Below are positions 23,221 to 33,205 of a DNA stretch of 64,000 bases, in pieces; the first letter of the stretch is position 1; each line of letters opens with the position of its first letter. The notes below the pieces were generated by a model. It had not been told where the DNA came from, did no database searches, and worked only from the letters and a program-made list of their open reading frames with translations. The position numbers and the translations under genes were made by a program. This DNA is from Diplolepis rosae (taxonomy: Eukaryota; Arthropoda; Insecta; Hymenoptera; Diplolepididae), in contig JAPYXD010000169.1 in the NCBI GenBank assembly GCA_030998225.1, positions 496,001 through 560,000 on the forward strand, written 5' to 3'.

Positions 23221-24401
23221 GTGCTAGAATTTTATTGATATTCCTAAGGAAGTTTTTAGATAATTTACCGATGTTTTCTGTACAATTTAATGTAAATTTT
23301 CTCACGATATATTATATTTTTTTACATTTTTTACATTACCAAAGTTTATTCCAAAATAGAGCTCATATGTGCAATATTTTATCCACTGTTTTAAAATTTT
23401 AGAAACAAAGATCACTGATGAGGACTCTGATTAGAGTCGAAATGTTTGAAAGTATGTGACTTCCTGAGTTATCATTTCCGGACCCTAAAGCCAATTATTA
23501 ACAATAACATCGTATAGAATTTTAATTTACTATCACCATGTAATTAGGAATGTAGATTTTTAACCTTAATTTCTTATTTTTTTCAAATAAAGTATTTTCC
23601 ACTTAATTTTTTACTTGATATAGTTGATTTACGTACTACATAATTTTTTAAAAACTTATTTATTCGAAATAAATATTTCATATTTGTATTTTATATAAGA
23701 GAAATCGTAAAGTGTAATTTCGTATGCAAATTTAGATGTAATTTTAGTTTTTTTGAATATTAAAACCTTTTATTCACAGTTTTATAATTAAATTTACATG
23801 TGAATAATATTACGTATTTCAAAAAGTTTTTAGAGTATTTTATTTGAATGAAATTTTTTTCAATGTTGCCGTATACCAGACAAGAAACTCTACTGTATAA
23901 TTTCGAGTGTATAATTAGATATAATTTATGTATTATTTAAGTATTTTAATATTTTATTTTTTAAACTCCAATATCATATTTTATCACTCCTTAATATATA
24001 ATATTCTCTACATAATTTTCTAATTGAAATATTTGATTTGCGTAGCTAAAAAATATTGAAATTGATATTTTGTTTTGAAAGTTTGAAAATTTATTAAGTT
24101 TGAATTTCAATAGAAAATCATGTTTTGAGTCTTTAAATCATCCTAAAATTCAAAATGAAATGTTTAGATATTCACTTTAAGTGAATGTTTTTAAAAATAT
24201 CAAAGAAAGAAAGGTAATATCTTTAATGATATATTTGATGATTTTAAATTTGGCGTCTGCTTCGCGCCACTTTGACACAAAGTCAACAGAAACATAATTT
24301 TCGATCTAGGCTCAACAGACGAAAGCGTGAAATCGAAGCGAGGAAGTGGGGACACACCGACACGGCGCGCTTGATTGTGTGTGCTCCCACATGGGAGCGT
24401 A

Positions 24402-24877
24402 CCTAGGAAAAAAAAACCGATAGAACGCGCCTCTCTTTGAATTGTGTATCTGTCATTTGCATATTCAGGAAATAAAAATTCAATCGGATGGTGAAACTTG
24501 GAATCTGCCATTTGTGCGCAATGTTTTAAATCTGCCATTCGACATTGGTTAAATCGTTAAGCGAATAGGGTTGAATAAGACTGATTAACCTCAAATAATT
24601 TCTAATGGCAATGTACGATTCATTGATGTTCGCATGAATCGGTTGAAATTCCAAATGAAATAGAAGTCTTAAAAGGCCACTCTGAATAAGAGAAATACAA
24701 TAAAAACAGAATACGAATTGTATTGTAAACGATTGTTCATTTTAAATATATTATTTTCTATCGGAAATATTGGTTTTCAATCTGTTAATGCTGAAATTCC
24801 AGTGACAGATACGCAATTCAGAACACCTCAAAGCCTATTCAAATTTAACGCAAGTGAATGGTTTTTTGTTTCCTGGG
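24402..24877. mobile_element. 476-bp MITE, TA target duplication, Tc1/mariner-like
   Basis: Ends CCTAGGAAA...TTTCCTGGG with about 20-bp imperfect TIRs, flanked by TA at 24400-24401 and 24878-24879. The opposite arm of the host hAT-like element shows the unoccupied site. A plus-strand frame (24718-24921) starts with a signal-peptide-like sequence, but it lies inside this MITE and is not taken as a gene. Confidence 0.75.
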
Positions 24878-24937
24878 TAGTGGGGGCCGCCAGCTCCCAC
24901 GATCTGGGATCACTGACCTAAATCCAACCATATGTAA

Positions 24938-24979
24938 ACATCCAATTTTATCCAATACTAATCCTTTTTTCTTTTTCAG
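24938..24979 (+). promoter_or_regulatory. 3' splice acceptor before the F-like envelope remnant
   Basis: After the dsRBD-CCHC stop, CTTTTTTCTTTTTCAG (AG at 24978-24979) forms a strong pyrimidine tract plus acceptor. The frame that carries the envelope-like domain opens here without a good ATG nearby. Confidence 0.45.
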
Positions 24980-26500
24980 CCATTCACAATTTTATTTTAT
25001 GACTTATCTGGTATTTATTTTGAACCAATTTCAAAAATACGTCTATTTTCCGAAAATTATAATTTTATCTCTTATTTTGACATTTTGCAACCAAAAAAAT
25101 TTAAAATACAAAATAGTAGATATTTCTCACAAACTTTATGAACATTGTATACTTACAAATATTGCAAATAACTGTAATATATATAATCACCACACTCAGC
25201 TTAGATTTATGAAAAAACGTATAAATTATTTTCTGGGAGAAATTTAATTTATATCCAGACAAGCTCATAACATCACTAAAATTCCCAAAAATAGTGATCC
25301 ATTTTTACACCAAATTCAAAAAGTTCTTCTACAATCAAAAATAAGATAAAAAACTTCTCTTTATTGGCCTAAAGAAAATTTATTCCTACTTCCAAAACCA
25401 TTTTCTGAACAACTTGAAAATCTTTCATCCAATCTCAACAACGTTACGATGTACAAAGACTGGCATAAATCACAAATTTACCCAAATTTGCATATTTATA
25501 GAATTCTTGCAGCAAATTGGCTAATGGATTTGCATGAAATATCCCGATCCTTTCTATCACTCCTAACACAACTTACGGAAGCTATAACCCATGCCGCTAC
25601 AAATTTATGGCACCCCATGCTGCTTCCAGATACCTTCCTAGACTTCAAATCTAACAAAGAAGACCCTCACCTTCCAACGTCTCTTTTTTCTATGGTCATT
25701 CCATTTTCTAAAATAAGATACTTTACTTTCAAAAACTACTTAATTTTTACTATGACCATACCAGTTCCATCTTCTGACGAATTTCAAGTACAGTAAAACC
25801 TATCGTAGCCGACACATATGGGAGACAAGTTCGGCTACGATGGGTACCAATGACTTGTGATAATTGCTAGGGACTTATTACTAGCTTGGTTCAGTGCTGT
25901 GGCAACAGGTGCCCCTGTGTTTAGTAACACACATGTACCGGCTTGTACATATGTTTTGTGTTTACTTTTGTGCAAAAAGGTGTGTAAAAGTTAGTTTGAA
26001 AAATAAACAGTTATTTTTGTTGATAATTTTAAAATTTCATGGATAAATTCAGTCGATAAAAAACTATAAGGAATACTTAGTGCTTTTAGTGGAAAATGTA
26101 TAGATGACAGTTGAGGTTACGTTGCACGACTGTACATACATATTTAAGATCTTAATAAGTTGAAATATAATTGGTTATAATAATTCTCCAATTTTTCGAA
26201 GTTAAATTGTAATTAAAATATGAGGACCTCCAAAGACGGTGTTTAAGACGGCCCTGACCATGCACATTTCTCGACCAATAATGTGAAGCGTCAGAGTGGG
26301 ATGTTCGTTAGGAGAGTGTCGGCTACGATAGGTTTTACTGTACTTTTCTTATAATAATTATTCTATTAATAATACTAAATAAAATTCAAAAAATTAAAAA
26401 AAAAACTAATAAAAATATAAATAAAATTAAACTAGTTCAGAAAACTCCTCTTAGCCTATCAACAAAACCTCTTCTAAGTGACCTATCATTCAAATTTTAA
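24980..26500 (+). pseudogene. env: Baculovirus-F/errantivirus-like envelope remnant, broken
   Basis: One frame runs from the splice acceptor at 24979 to 25790 with in-frame TAA codons at about 25246 and 25348. Its last part has LLTQLTEAITHAATNLW, HPMLLPDTF, a KIRYFTFKNYLIFTMTIPV block and a DEF residue set, the arrangement seen near the heptad and LHP...IP regions of F-type envelopes. A pogo-like MITE interrupts at 25790. Beyond it a shifted frame encodes a hydrophobic segment FLIIIILLIILNKI (26345-26386) and a Lys-rich tail to TAA 26498-26500. The ectodomain between these parts is much shorter than in complete F proteins, so sequence has been lost. It would be a second envelope in the element beside the glycoprotein at 17163, or belong to an older neighbour. 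Confidence 0.55.
25791..26340. mobile_element. pogo/Tigger-like MITE, 550 bp, TA target duplication
   Basis: Perfect inverted ends CAGTAAAACCTATCGTAGCC with at least 25 paired bases, flanked by TA at 25789-25790 and 26341-26342. No ORF inside. The CAGT tip plus TA duplication is typical of the pogo/Tigger branch. Confidence 0.9.
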
Positions 26501-26823
26501 CTACTTCTTTTCAAACGTATCTATAAACTGGAAAGGACCCATATTTTCCATCCTTTCAAATTTGCCTGGTACAGGTACAATCCATCCCTCTCTTTCTATA
26601 CCACAGCACGATCACTGGGAATTTACCTTTAGAAGAACAGTTTTTGTAAGGGTATTGTAATACAAGAATTGTTTTTCTAATGGAGAAATATAATACCTTT
26701 CAATAATGTAGAACTTCTGTTAGAATCAAATTTCGGTACTTTCGCACGAATTAAATAGATGAAAATTATATAATCAAGGGTATAGTTAAGTAAATTTAGA
26801 TCCCTTTCTTTTTAAATTTATAG
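26501..26823 (+). other. Spacer ending in a 3' splice acceptor
   Basis: AT-rich DNA with a 60-codon frame (26478-26660) lacking any motif. It ends with TCCCTTTCTTTTTAAATTTATAG (AG at 26822-26823), one base before the ATG of the next ORF. Confidence 0.4.
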
Positions 26824-26824
26824 A

Positions 26825-27232
26825 ATGATTCCGACTGCGGCAGAACCGATCGTGTTCCACTCAGGACCTGTGGACGGTGTATGTCCACAGGATTATCCAA
26901 TCACCTATGGACACTTAATAAATAGCTTTTGTTTCGACTTAGAAACGTCAACCTTATTCATTTATTAGACTCAGGAAACAACAAAGAAATTTTGCCAATT
27001 TTGTTTCGAAAAATTACCAATAACAGAACAAAATAAATACGAATTCTGTACCTCATGGCACTCAGTTTGTAAAATACAATGCGTTAATATGAATTGTAAC
27101 GGTTGTAGGGAAGCATTAATAACGCCACGCTGTAGGGTAATCGACTGTAAAGGTTGTACTGAGCAATTCTTAAAAAATAAAATGCAACTTCAATTAGGAA
27201 ACGAAGTTATAGTTGAAAATGTTTTTCCATAA
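26825..27232 (+). pseudogene. Cysteine-rich ORF 1, RING-like spacing, one in-frame stop
   Basis: ATG at 26825 directly follows a splice acceptor. The frame has 47 codons (MIPTAAEPIVFHSGPVDG at the start), an in-frame TAG at 26966-26968, and then continues to TAA at 27230-27232. The second part carries a dense zinc-binding pattern: CQFC, then C-x3-H-x2-C-x3-C-x4-C-x2-C and two more cysteine pairs. The order C..C/C.H..C/C..C resembles RING-like cross-braced fingers but the spacing is not exact. No family recognised. It belongs to the run of plus-strand accessory ORFs between the envelope remnant and the next dsRBD gene. Confidence 0.5.
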
Positions 27233-27309
27233 AATATTATAAATTGTAAAGTCATAAATAAAATTTTAAACAGGTAAAAAAAAATGCTTTTTATAAAAAA
27301 CACTGTTAG

Positions 27310-27720
27310 AATTTAATTAGTATTTTAAAGCTCAATAACGAATTTGTTCATAGAAAAATACTGCCGCAAGATTTCGAATCCATTCAAGCCGAAAATCCAG
27401 AAAACGGCGAACAGTACTGCCAACCGTATATCGATCAAATAATTATGAAACAATTTTGTTGTTACTCTCCAGAAAACGAAATATATCAGAATACTTTAGA
27501 TCAAAAATTCATATGTAAAGAATGTTACAGATTTAAAATTACCTTTTTTGAATCAGAAATATCTGTACCTTTCCTTAACCGCCATATTGTAACCACGGAT
27601 CTTAACGAATTAAAATGTTCTGTCTGCGAAGAGCAAATTTTTTTCATACGATTTAGAGCAGACCAATGTTTTCTTTGCACTGAATATCTCTTTGAGTTAG
27701 CAAACGCGGAAAACGAATAA
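27310..27720 (+). CDS. Cysteine-rich ORF 2
   Basis: The frame is open from 27310, behind an acceptor-like TTTAATTAG (27312-27320); the first ATG is at 27445, giving 91 residues, but the upstream part (PQDFESIQAENPENGEQYC) looks coding. CxxC pairs occur as CKEC, CSVC and CFLC, suggesting zinc ribbons. No domain recognised. It may be a diverged duplicate or second exon of the previous ORF. Stop at 27718-27720. Confidence 0.5.
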   Translation, partial: NLISILKLNNEFVHRKILPQDFESIQAENPENGEQYCQPYIDQIIMKQFCCYSPENEIYQNTLDQKFICKECYRFKITFFESEISVPFLNRHIVTTDLNELKCSVCEEQIFFIRFRADQCFLCTEYLFELANAENE

Positions 27721-27832
27721 TTTATAATCCATATAAAGAATTATTAATGATAATAATAACTAATTCCCATTTATATCAATTAAATCACAAACAACTCAAA
27801 TAGATAATTATTTTGCAGATAAGGACAAGGCA

Positions 27833-28309
27833 ATGCAACAAAGAGATTTGACAAAGGGTAACGCAGTACAAATACTTAATGAAATAAGTATTGAATACAA
27901 TTTTTCAATACCGAATTACACAGTAAAATCGCTTGGAATACATCAGGAACTGCCGCCATTCGGGGCGACTTGCGAAATTTTAAAAGATAACTTAACCTAT
28001 GCTTGTGTTGGGGAACCTGCATCCCAAAAGAAAGTAGCAAAACAAAACGCAGCAGCTAAAGTCTTGGAAACACTTTCCACGAAATATATATTTTTAGAAG
28101 AGAAATTAGAAAAATGCTTAATAACGGAATCTAAATTTTATAATATAAGTGATAAAAACAATAAAAAAGCTTTACAAAAATGGACTAATTCATGTGAAAG
28201 GTGTTTTCAAAGAGGACATTTAGCTCATAACTGCCGCAACCCTTTACGTAATAAAAAATATAAAAATAACCCTGTTATAGTGAAAACTAAACTTTCTATT
28301 TTTGGATAG
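27833..28309 (+). CDS. dsRBD plus CCHC zinc-knuckle protein; stop codon displaced by a Gypsy insertion
   Basis: Preceded by ATTATTTTGCAG (AG at 27817-27818). Residues 10-82 form a clear dsRBD: GNAVQILNEI, IPNYTVKSLG, PPFGATCEI and the helix KKVAKQNAAAKVLETL. Residues about 123-136 are a CCHC knuckle, CERCFQRGHLAHNC. 158 codons with no lesion. The final 11 residues come from the LTR of the Gypsy that inserted at 28273. Across that insertion the pre-insertion frame would have stopped at TAA 35308-35310, right after the duplicated ACCC, so the native protein ended in the KYKNNP segment. Likely an RNA-binding accessory protein of the retroelement; a paralogue is at 58566. Best preserved member in the window. 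Confidence 0.82.
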   Translation: MQQRDLTKGNAVQILNEISIEYNFSIPNYTVKSLGIHQELPPFGATCEILKDNLTYACVGEPASQKKVAKQNAAAKVLETLSTKYIFLEEKLEKCLITESKFYNISDKNNKKALQKWTNSCERCFQRGHLAHNCRNPLRNKKYKNNPVIVKTKLSIFG

Positions 28310-28494
28310 TAGTGACATCAAACTGATGTCACTTTGTATGCTTTATTCGTGAGAGATTTTAGAGAAGAACTGACGAGGCCTGCCTGAACCTCTACATATA
28401 TAGACAGCTAAACCTAGGAGGGGGAGGTCATCAACCTCTACATATATGGGTAACTAAACCTGGGGGAAGGAGGTCATCATCTGGCCTGGTAACA
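28273..28494 (-). repeat. 3' LTR of the minus-strand Gypsy
   Basis: TGTTATAGTG...CTGGTAACA, 222 bp, TG...CA ends. One base differs from the 5' LTR (A against G in the CATCARCCTC motif). It supplies the last codons and stop of the upstream dsRBD ORF. Confidence 0.95.
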
Positions 28495-28508
28495 CCCCCC
28501 TTTTTAGA
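28495..28508 (-). other. Polypurine tract
   Basis: On the minus strand CTAAAAAGGGGGG abuts the 3' LTR, the expected site of plus-strand DNA priming. Confidence 0.85.
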
Positions 28509-28576
28509 CATAAATTAACCCTTTAATTTCTAGATTTTAACCGTCTGTTTTAGACATGAATTAGTCTCTCAATTTA

Positions 28577-29558
28577 CTAAATTCTTACCCTCCTTTCTTT
28601 TGGTATTTCGATGGTTACCAAGGGTTGCAAGCTAGAATTGTACGTGACAACGTTCGTCGGCGTTGTTACCTTTGTTTTTACACAGAATATACAGAGTTTT
28701 TTGGGCATACACTTTTGTATGAATTCGAGTATTCCTAATCTGTACAGAACATAGGCTGATCCTAATCCTAACGCTGTGTAACCTAAATAGCTTAACCAAT
28801 CTATAGTTGTTTCTCTCCATGTTCTTAGTCTTCTGTTAGTGGCTATTGATTTTAACATATTTTCTGCATCGTCGAGGCTTAATTTGGCTTGTCGTAATTC
28901 ATTGTTATCTATAATTTTAGGAGACGTATTAATTTACTTTCTAAGGTTTTTAGATCGTCGTTAGAGTAACTAATGTTGTAGGTCACATTGAATTCGTTGT
29001 AAAATTGTCCCTTTAGATTTTTGCTAAGGTACAGTGCGTCCATTCCATTATAGATTTTACAATTTGAGCCCGTCAGTAGTGAGAATTGTTTAATCTTTAG
29101 GTGTTCTATTCCTGTTTCGCAGCTAATATCTAAATCTACCTCGTTCATTAGTACTATTATGTATCCGTTTAGTACGGGTATGAAGGTTTCTTTGTGTAAA
29201 GCAAAAGGTGAAGTTTTACATTTGTTCTCTGAATATCGCTTGAATATCGTAGCTTCGCATGTTTCACTGTCAGTCAACCTAAGGTTTGGTTGGTTTCTTT
29301 CGCAAATTTTATATTCGCTTATCGTTGTACATTTATTTATTGTTTCCTAGTCAGTAATTACATATGAGTCTCTAAATTTGATTAAATAGTCATGGTCGGG
29401 AATTACTGCGAAATATAGGTTTTGGATAGGATAAGGGATAGGTATAATATGTTTGATGGTACCCTCTTCCTGTACTATAATGGGAATTTTGACGGTTGTA
29501 AGGTGTAGTTGGCTTTACAGTTGGCCATTGCCGCTATTAGAAGTACTAGGGTCCTCAT
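28577..29558 (-). pseudogene. env: Errantivirus-type Env, broken
   Basis: The minus-strand ATG at 29556-29558 overlaps the pol stop and starts a signal-peptide-like MRTLVLLIAAMANC. A frameshift follows within 25 codons, an in-frame TAG is near 29350, the frame 29277-28909 carries several cysteines (CEATIFKRYSENKC), and another frameshift leads to the frame 28858-28577 with the membrane segment WLSYLGYTALGLGSAYVLY and a short cytoplasmic tail. Layout, size and position after integrase fit insect errantivirus envelopes. At least three lesions make it non-functional. Confidence 0.8.
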
Positions 29559-32500
29559 CTAAAAATTAAGATTTTAACTAGGTTCCCTGGCTTGTATAAA
29601 GGATGCGTTCTTGTTATTCCTTCATCCAATCTTTTCTTAGTTTTTTCTAATTCCACTTGGATTCTTTCTTTAGCTTTTCTGATGTTTTCCTCGTGTTTTT
29701 GCCTCCATTTTCTAATCAGATCTTGATGGGTTAAATTGGGTGAGTTTTCAATTTGAGATGGTATATTTGGTAATCTTCCAAACGTGAGTTCAAAGGGTGT
29801 GAATCCCGTGGTTTGATTTACTGTTGAATTTATTGCGAATGTTACATATTTTAGATTTTCGTCCCAGTTATTCTGATTTTCTGCCATGCTAGTTTTGATC
29901 AGATTATTCAGGGTTGAGTGCATTCTTTCAATGTTTCCGTTGGATTGTGGATGGAATGCTGTAGTTTTAATATGTTTGATTTTCAAAGCTTTCTCAAATT
30001 GTTCCATTAACTCAGATAGAAAGTTAGACCCTTGATCAGTGAGAATAATTTTAGGAGATCCATAAATGTAAATATATTGTTCTATCAGAGCTTCTACTAT
30101 TGCTGTTGAGGTTTCACTTTCTAACGGTATTAAAGTGGTGTATCTGGTCAATCTATCCTGAATACTAAGTATGTATTTGTTACCTCTAGGTGTAGTGGGT
30201 AACGGTCCAAAAATATCCAGTGCTATTTTATCATTTGGATTGAGTGGTATGTCGGGTATTATACTTTCTGATTGATTCTTAATTCGCGTGGTCTTTTGTA
30301 GTTGGCATATAGGGCATTTTTTGAGTTAGTCCTTGATGTCTTGGTCCATGTTGGTCCAAATTCCGATTCTCTTGGCTTTTTCGATAGTATTTTGTTCTCC
30401 AGTGTGATCCCTATGAGCTTCTTCAATAATTTGTTTTCGTTCTTCCTTAGTTAATTCTCGGGTTGTAGAGAAACAAATGTGGAAATTCTTATCTCGATAA
30501 TAGTTTGATAGGAATTCCATTATTTCTTGAATTACTTCTCGCTCCAGAAATGTAAATAGAGGATCTCCAAAGGATAATCTAACAATTGAGAGTTTTCTAT
30601 TAACGAATTCTTCGATAAACCAACTTAATTTATACAGCCAACCTTCTTCGTTGTACATAGGCATTTCATCCTTAGTTACTTCTTTCCAAAGTTTGCCGAT
30701 AGCGTTAGGCTTTGTTTTAATTTTGCCTTTGACTGGTTGTAGTTTCCAATTTATAAAATCCGTATATAAATTAGTATTGTCTCCTGGTGTTTCCGTGATT
30801 TCTTCTTCCGTTTCTGTGGTTTCATCTTCTGATGGTTCTCTCATTCGCCTCGCGGTTAATTTGATTTTTTCTTTTAAAATTTCGTCTTTTGTTATTCGCG
30901 GCGTGTCGAATGTTTCTATTTCCGGTGACTGGTCTTCCAAGCTTGGTTCTTCTTCTTCAGTACTAATTCCGGTTTTTTCCATTGCTTCTTGTAATGTGTC
31001 CTTAGTGATGGGAAAAAGTCTGGATAGACAATCCGCTACTATATTTTCTTTTCCTTTTACATATTCTATTTCGTATTCGTATTCTTCCATACGAAGTCTC
31101 CATCGTAAAAGTCTTAAGCTAGGGTCTTTCACATTGTGTAGCCAAACTAAAGCACGGTGGTCTGTTTGAATTTTGAATTTCTTTCCGAGAAGATATTGTC
31201 TGAGGGGTTTCATAGCCCATACAATTGCTAAAAGTTCTTTTTCAGAGGTGGTGTATTTTTCTTCGGCTTTGTTCAATGTTCTTGATATAAAAAGACAAGG
31301 GTGCCCGTCTTGGCTCAATACTGCTCCTAATCCACAGTTGGATGCGTCCGTAGTCAGTATAAATTGTTTGGAAAAATCAGGGAATTTTAAAACTGGTGCG
31401 ATTACCAATGCGTTCTTCAAATCGTAAAATGCTTTTTCGCAGTCTGGGGTCCAATCGAATATTGTCTCTTTCTGAGTTAGCTTTGTTAAGGGTCTCGCTA
31501 TAGTAGAGAAATTCTTGATGAATTTCCTATAGTAACCTGCAAGTCCTAAAAATGATTGCACATCTTTTAAAGTTTTCACTGGTCTGAATTCTTTTATGCA
31601 GTTTATTTTTTCAGGGTTGGGTTTGACTCCTTCTTTGGTTATTATGTGTCCAAGGTATTCTAGTTCTGGTTTAAGGTATTCACATTTTTTCGGTTCTAAT
31701 CTTAGTCCTAACTGGTAGATTCATTCCATGACTGCTACCAAGTTCTCATTATGTTCCTGAATTGAGCTTCCGAATATCACAATGTCATCTATGTACGCAA
31801 AGCATTTTGTTCCGATTAATCCTCTGAATGCATTATCCATCATTCTTTGGAAAGTGGCTGGTGCGTTCTTTAAACCGAAAGGCATGCGATTGTATTCGAA
31901 ATGTCCTTGGGTTGTAGAAAACGCAGTGTACTTTTTGTCTTCTTCCTTCATCGGGATTTGGTGGAATCCAGCTGAGAGGTCAAAGGCAGAAAAGAACTTA
32001 GCTTTTCCTAAGTGATCTAATATATCGTCGATCATTGGTAATGGGTAAACATCTTGATCCGTGTCTTCGTTGATCTTTCTGTAGTCAATTACCATTCTTA
32101 ATTTATTTCCTTTTTTCGGTACTATCCATAAAGGTGAGTTGTATGGTGATTGACTTTCACTTATAATTCCCTTTTTTAATAACCTTTCTGTTTCTTCTAG
32201 GGCAAACTGTCGGTGTTTTTCGGGTGATTTGTGGGATCTTAGATTAATTATTTTTCCATTTTTGAGTATTATTTGATGTTCAGTAAGGTTAGTACATGGA
32301 AGTGGGTCTGATTCCAATGTGAAAAATTCCGAGTATCTGGCTATTACTTTTTTAATGAATTCTCTCTGGTCTTTTTCCAAATGATCTAATCTTGAAGCTT
32401 TCAATAACTCATTCAGTCTAAAGGTTATTTGAGGTCCATTACTTTCATTTGTGATTATTTTTAATATAGGTTCGTAGCTAATCTGGAAATTTACTTCTTT

Positions 32501-33205
32501 AGGGTAATCCTCATTATTTTTCAATGGGATTTTTATTTGTCCGTTTCGTATAGTGTAGAGTCCGTCGGGGATTTCCTTATCATCTATAATGATAATATCT
32601 TGATCTTCTGCGTCAGTAGAAATGGTACATATCTTTTCGGATTTTCCTGGTATGAAATCATTGCTTAGGTGCAAAGGTAGCTTTACCTTATTTAGCACGA
32701 GGTGACTGTTCGTGATCGCGTATCTTGGATATTTTTCAAAGAATTTAATTCCAATTATACCTCCTTCTGGTAAGGGAAAATCGTTGGGTACTATGTAGAA
32801 AACGTGTTCTTGTCCAAAAAAGTTTAATTTTGTAGAATGTTTAGAGATATGGCGATCGTTACCCATTAGGAATGTTTTGTGGGTAGATTTCCTTTCGTCT
32901 TTATCATCCAATATTTTTTCTTTGATTATGTTTATAGCAGCTCCTGAGTCTACTAATAATCTGTATCTTCCAGTTTTTCTTCTGGCATCGATTGTTCGTA
33001 ATCTTCCGCATATGGAAGAAATTCGGCTGATTCCTCGAAGATCAGTTGCTCCGTTATTTCTTCCTCTGTCATGTTTTCCGCTTCTGTTTCTTCCTCTTGG
33101 ATTGCTCTTACCGGAGGTGGTCGCTTGAAACCATGGCCTGGGGGAAAACCCTGCTTCACTTGGCACTGTGAAGATATATGACCTATTTTGCCGCACTTGA
33201 AGCAA
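29555..33205 (-). pseudogene. pol: Gypsy Pol (protease, RT, RNase H, integrase), two in-frame stops
   Basis: One minus-strand frame from 33205 to 29555. Protease LLVDSGAAINII (about 32955), RT with DLSAGFHQIPM (about 31985), MPFGLKNAPATFQ and AYIDDIVIFG (about 31795), RNase H with TTDASNCGLGAVLSQ, TSEKELLAIVWA and TDHRALVWL, integrase with CPICQ, LDIFGPLP, LTDQGSNFLS (about 30035) and HPQSNGNIERM. In-frame TGA at about 31718-31720 lies between RT palm and thumb, and TAA near 30323-30325 inside the integrase zinc finger. Overlaps gag by about 250 bases in another frame, as expected for frameshift expression. Confidence 0.92.

Larger units (their letters stand above)
22168..24915. mobile_element. 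Non-autonomous hAT-like element, 8-bp target duplication
   Basis: Ends CAGTGATTCC...GGGATCACTG with TIRs of about 32 bp, flanked by ACCTAAAT at 22160-22167 and 24916-24923. The 8-bp duplication and CAGTG tip fit hAT. Longer inverted arms of about 440 bp (22180-22640 against 23960-24400) make it palindromic. The right arm contains a nested 476-bp MITE. There is no transposase. A 128-bp direct repeat lies inside (22684-22811 and 23093-23220). 2748 bp in all. Confidence 0.85.
21611..24937 (+). pseudogene. dsRBD plus CCHC zinc-knuckle protein, interrupted by a hAT-like element
   Basis: The first ATG codons are at 21611 and 21614, but the domain frame opens as read from 21628, so an A-run slip near 21640 is likely. 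The dsRBD runs from NHVEILRNFTIKYG through PQYIVYPDPN, FFLAQVN and the helix SELAENRAALKLLQIL. A frameshift near 21960 leads to SWKNSCRYCNTQMHATKEC, a CCHC zinc knuckle (21998-22042), then a proline-rich PPPLPPR tail. A 2.7-kb hAT-like insertion at 22168 interrupts the tail; beyond it the same frame ends after four codons at 24935-24937. dsRBD joined to a retroviral-type knuckle suggests an RNA-binding protein that may also contact genomic RNA. It follows the tandem-dsRBD gene by about 50 bases. Confidence 0.78.

Noticed and set aside
24718..24921. Plus-strand ORF with a signal-peptide-like N terminus just ahead of the envelope remnant
   Set aside because: It lies inside a 476-bp MITE with TA duplication and crosses into the hAT-like arm, so it is not the start of the envelope gene.
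26478..26660. 60-codon plus-strand ORF after the envelope remnant
   Set aside because: No motif, overlaps the end of the envelope tail frame and lacks relatives in the window.
30651..31427. Plus-strand ORFs of 172 and 84 codons
   Set aside because: Mirror frames of the minus-strand pol.
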